Source: Corynebacterium sp. MSK297 (GTDB taxonomy: Bacteria; Actinomycetota; Actinomycetes; Mycobacteriales; Mycobacteriaceae). Taken from it: a DNA stretch of 64,000 nt. The notes beneath the pieces are model-generated. The model did not search any database. It worked only from the letters and a program-made list of their open reading frames with translations, and was not told the origin of the DNA. A program made the position numbers and the translations under genes. Below are positions 62,022 through 64,000 of this stretch, piece after piece (position 1 is the stretch's first letter; every line of letters starts with the position of its first letter). The DNA is taken from contig NZ_JASPGD010000005.1 in the NCBI RefSeq assembly GCF_030232885.1, forward strand, positions 97,600 through 161,599, in the 5' to 3' direction.

Positions 62022-62783
62022 ATGCTGCAGGTTAAATCTTTACAGGCTTGTCGACGACGCGCCTTTGGCCTCATGGCGGGTGTTGCACTGTCGTGCACGC
62101 TGTTGGCTGCCTGTAGCGACGAGCAGGCGGATTCTAGTGCTCAGTCTGCTACGTCTGAGCCCACCTCAGACATCGAAGCAGCAGAGTCTTCTGGCACCGA
62201 CGAGAACGAAACTAAGAAATCGGAAACCCACAGCACGGCCTGGGATTCCTCGACCGACGGTTTTAATGATGGCGACTCTAAGCCGATTCCACCGAACGTC
62301 GTGCTTGATTCCGATGATGGTGCAGGCTGTTCGGAGTCTCGAAACTCGAATTCTTGCGCAAGCAACAAATCGGGAGGCGGTGATTCCTGCGGTAGCAACG
62401 ATGCACAAACTGCGTTTTCTATCGGTGAGCCCCAGTTAGATCGTTGGGGAGGTTTCGGCTGGGAGCTGATAGATTCTTCTGGCTATGACCCGTGTGCTGC
62501 GCTGTCTTGGCAGACTGTGATGATTGAGGGCGGTACTTCTTCGTCACCATTTCACATTATGTTGTTTCATCATGGTGAGTTCCTTGGTACCGCGACTGCC
62601 AAAGCCTATGGGTTCATGCCGACGGTCCAGCGGGTGAATAGCTCGGAAATAGCGGTGACCTACCACTGGCCGCGGGAGGGGGAGGGAAATGCGAATCGTT
62701 CTGGCACCACGGAAGCCGGTTTCCGCTGGGATGATGCCCAGCAGAAAGTCATTATGTCCGGAAACGTCCCACCGGAGCGGTGA
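62022..62783 (+). CDS. LppP/LprE-type lipoprotein
   Basis: A 253-residue lipoprotein with signal RRRAFGLMAGVALSCTLLAAC (lipobox Cys). An acidic linker and a Ser/Asn/Cys-rich patch (CSESRNSNSCASNKSGGGDSC) lead to a C-terminal domain with DPCAALSWQTVMIEGG, HIMLFHHGEFLGTAT, the VTYHWPRE segment and RWDDAQQKVIM, matching the mycobacterial LppP/LprE lipoprotein family. I start at ATG 62022; GTG 62001 in frame is possible. It follows NSWG protein B by 45 bases, so it probably belongs to the same envelope module. Confidence 0.75.
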   Translation: MLQVKSLQACRRRAFGLMAGVALSCTLLAACSDEQADSSAQSATSEPTSDIEAAESSGTDENETKKSETHSTAWDSSTDGFNDGDSKPIPPNVVLDSDDGAGCSESRNSNSCASNKSGGGDSCGSNDAQTAFSIGEPQLDRWGGFGWELIDSSGYDPCAALSWQTVMIEGGTSSSPFHIMLFHHGEFLGTATAKAYGFMPTVQRVNSSEIAVTYHWPREGEGNANRSGTTEAGFRWDDAQQKVIMSGNVPPER

Positions 62784-62916
62784 GGGGAAGGTGATATGAA
62801 ACTTACGCTATTTACGGTGAAAGTGACTCTGTTTGTGAAGAAATCGGTAGTCGTCTTGGCTAGAAGAATGCTAGGACTGACAAAACTCATTGGTTAAAGG
62901 GAGAATTTGGTCAAAA

Positions 62917-63894
62917 ATGGATTTTAACGTGGAAAATGAAGATGGCGCATTGCGTTCGAACTCAATGAGTATGGCTATTCAGCAGCAAGTCGGGGCGGAA
63001 CTCGGGCGCTATGTGTATATGCTGGTTGATCCTCGATGTGGCCTACCTTTTTATGTTGGCAAAGGCGAAGGAAGCCGTTTTGCTGACCACGGATTAGAAG
63101 CTGAGTTTCCTCAAGACGCCGATGCCCCTCAAGATCAGAGTCGTAAAATCGAGCGCATTAAACAAATAAGGGAAGCTGGCCTGGAACCGAAGATCTGGAT
63201 TCTGAGATACGGAATGAATTCAGTTAACGAATATACGGCAGTCGAGGCTGCGGCGATAGATTTGCTTCGTGCATTTCCGTTTGCCATCAGCCAGGAAGCA
63301 GTGAATTTTCCAGATTCTTACAAAAAGCAATTGACAAATGCTCGTCGTGAAGCTGCGAGGGGTCACGGTATTAGTTTGCTAGATGATCTAATCCGGGACA
63401 AAACTGCGCCAGAATTACAAGTTCGAATTCCGTTGCTACTGATTATACTTGGAGACTGGCAGGAGTGTCCTGAAGATATTCCTGGAGAGGAAATTCGAGA
63501 CGGGATGCCTGTGGGTAAAACGCGGGACGGGTATGGGTATAAAAAGGAATGGCTTACTAGCGCTGTGAGACAGTGCAGCTTTGATGCTATGAGCAAATCC
63601 ATCTGTGGATGGTGGAGAATAGATATTAATAAGATTAAGAAAAATGATATCCAATATGTAGTTGCTGTCCATAAAGGGGTTACTCGAGGTTTATTTAAGA
63701 TAATTCCAGATTCGTGGGAGAATAAAACTGAAGGGCAGGATACGCTGAGAGGCTTCGAGTGCCAACCAATTAAACCCGGGGACGTGATGCTTAAGAATGG
63801 CGGTGACTTGTATGAAATGACGGTTGGGGAATATGGGCGGCGTGTTCCTGGAAAGGCATCGCGAAATTCAATATTATATTGGCCGCGGGAATAA
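62917..63894 (+). CDS. GIY-YIG nuclease-fold protein (LEM-3-like)
   Basis: A 325-residue protein. After about 35 residues comes RYVYMLVDPRCGLPFYVGKGEGSRFADH, the GIY-YIG core (YVY...YVG) in the form used by LEM-3-like nucleases, with the Arg and His that follow. A helical stretch (SRKIERIKQIREAGLEPKIWIL) and a Glu in TAVEAAAIDLL complete the domain. The C-terminal 200 residues are unassigned (GWWRIDINKIKKNDIQYVVAVHKGVTRGLF). It is AT-rich and may be a DNA-cleaving defence or mobile-element protein. Start is ATG 62917 or TTG 62890; AAGGGAG fits the first with a long spacer. Confidence 0.7.
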   Translation: MDFNVENEDGALRSNSMSMAIQQQVGAELGRYVYMLVDPRCGLPFYVGKGEGSRFADHGLEAEFPQDADAPQDQSRKIERIKQIREAGLEPKIWILRYGMNSVNEYTAVEAAAIDLLRAFPFAISQEAVNFPDSYKKQLTNARREAARGHGISLLDDLIRDKTAPELQVRIPLLLIILGDWQECPEDIPGEEIRDGMPVGKTRDGYGYKKEWLTSAVRQCSFDAMSKSICGWWRIDINKIKKNDIQYVVAVHKGVTRGLFKIIPDSWENKTEGQDTLRGFECQPIKPGDVMLKNGGDLYEMTVGEYGRRVPGKASRNSILYWPRE

Positions 63895-64000
63895 TTTTCC
63901 AGTCGGCAGGCGACTAGGGCAGGTGGTGTGGGCGGGGTTTTTCGGACCGGATGACTTAACATAGGAGACCATAACGACCGACCAGGTCAGAAAGATATGG
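63895..64000. other. Window end, no gene supported
   Basis: The last 106 bases contain TAGGAGACC at 63962, like a ribosome site, but no normal start codon follows at the right distance before the window ends, except an ATG at 63996. A gene may begin here or just outside. Confidence 0.3.

Overview
The window is a stretch of chromosome from a Corynebacterium (order Mycobacteriales). The order ppiA, (ECF sigma/anti-sigma), crgA, pknB, pknA, pbpA, rodA, pstP, fhaB, fhaA, tRNA-Leu is the origin-proximal cell-growth cluster of this order. Heme utilisation genes (hmuO, hmuT, hmuU, hmuV), a PimB'-type mannosyltransferase, a BioB/BsaP pair and many leaderless-looking starts with a -10 TAnnnT about 7 bases upstream agree. 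An exact parS site, a near-exact one and a dense DnaA-box cluster also suggest the region lies near the replication origin.

Layout. 1-14.4 kb is a GC-rich metal-resistance island: a 5'-truncated SPC-type P1B ATPase, SURF1, a frameshifted CDF transporter, a DinB-like protein, a CadD tail cut off beside a serine resolvase, a decayed IS3 element, and a copper locus (multicopper oxidase, CueP, CopR/CopS, HMA protein, CopB-type ATPase, YdhK-like lipoprotein). The copper locus carries a CopR-type tandem repeat and a CsoR-type operator. 14.4-15.8 kb is IS debris (IS6 and IS3 remnants), a truncated gene, a parS site and four 23-bp iterons in front of an AAA/DUF4143 ATPase. 17-28.6 kb holds pimB', a charge-polarised membrane protein, metF-metE, a YihY/BrkB protein, ppiA, the DnaA-box region, a sigma/anti-sigma pair and crgA. 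28.7-38.4 kb is the pknB to fhaA cluster on the minus strand, in which most genes abut or overlap. After tRNA-Leu there is a compositionally distinct two-gene nucleotidyltransferase (type IV TA-like) cassette. 40.4-49.2 kb carries hmuO-hmuT-hmuU, an M20 peptidase, a hotdog protein, bioB-bsaP, a sirtuin and a lipase. 49.5-53.1 kb carries a candidate small RNA, nrdI-nrdF, and hmuV with a relic of its lost permease. 53.1-58.6 kb is housekeeping (degenerate HAD, gamma carbonic anhydrase, ROK regulator, DUF885 peptidase). 58.9-63.9 kb is an accessory module of two paralogous 'NSWG' membrane-anchored proteins around a J-domain-like membrane protein, followed by an LppP/LprE lipoprotein and a GIY-YIG protein.

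Most notable. The NrdF next to NrdI has lost three of its four glutamate metal ligands in the exact Gln/Ser/Lys pattern of metal-free, DOPA-radical class Ie ribonucleotide reductase. A 10-mer, CGTCGGCAAG, occurs at least 21 times (both strands) between 16.2 and 57.6 kb and I found no copy in the copper island, the TA-like cassette or the 58-64 kb module; it behaves like an uptake-type or other genome-architecture word. The DnaA-box cluster, the parS sites, the 23-bp iterons and the split heme transporter are further leads. All calls were made by reading the sequence, without database searches.
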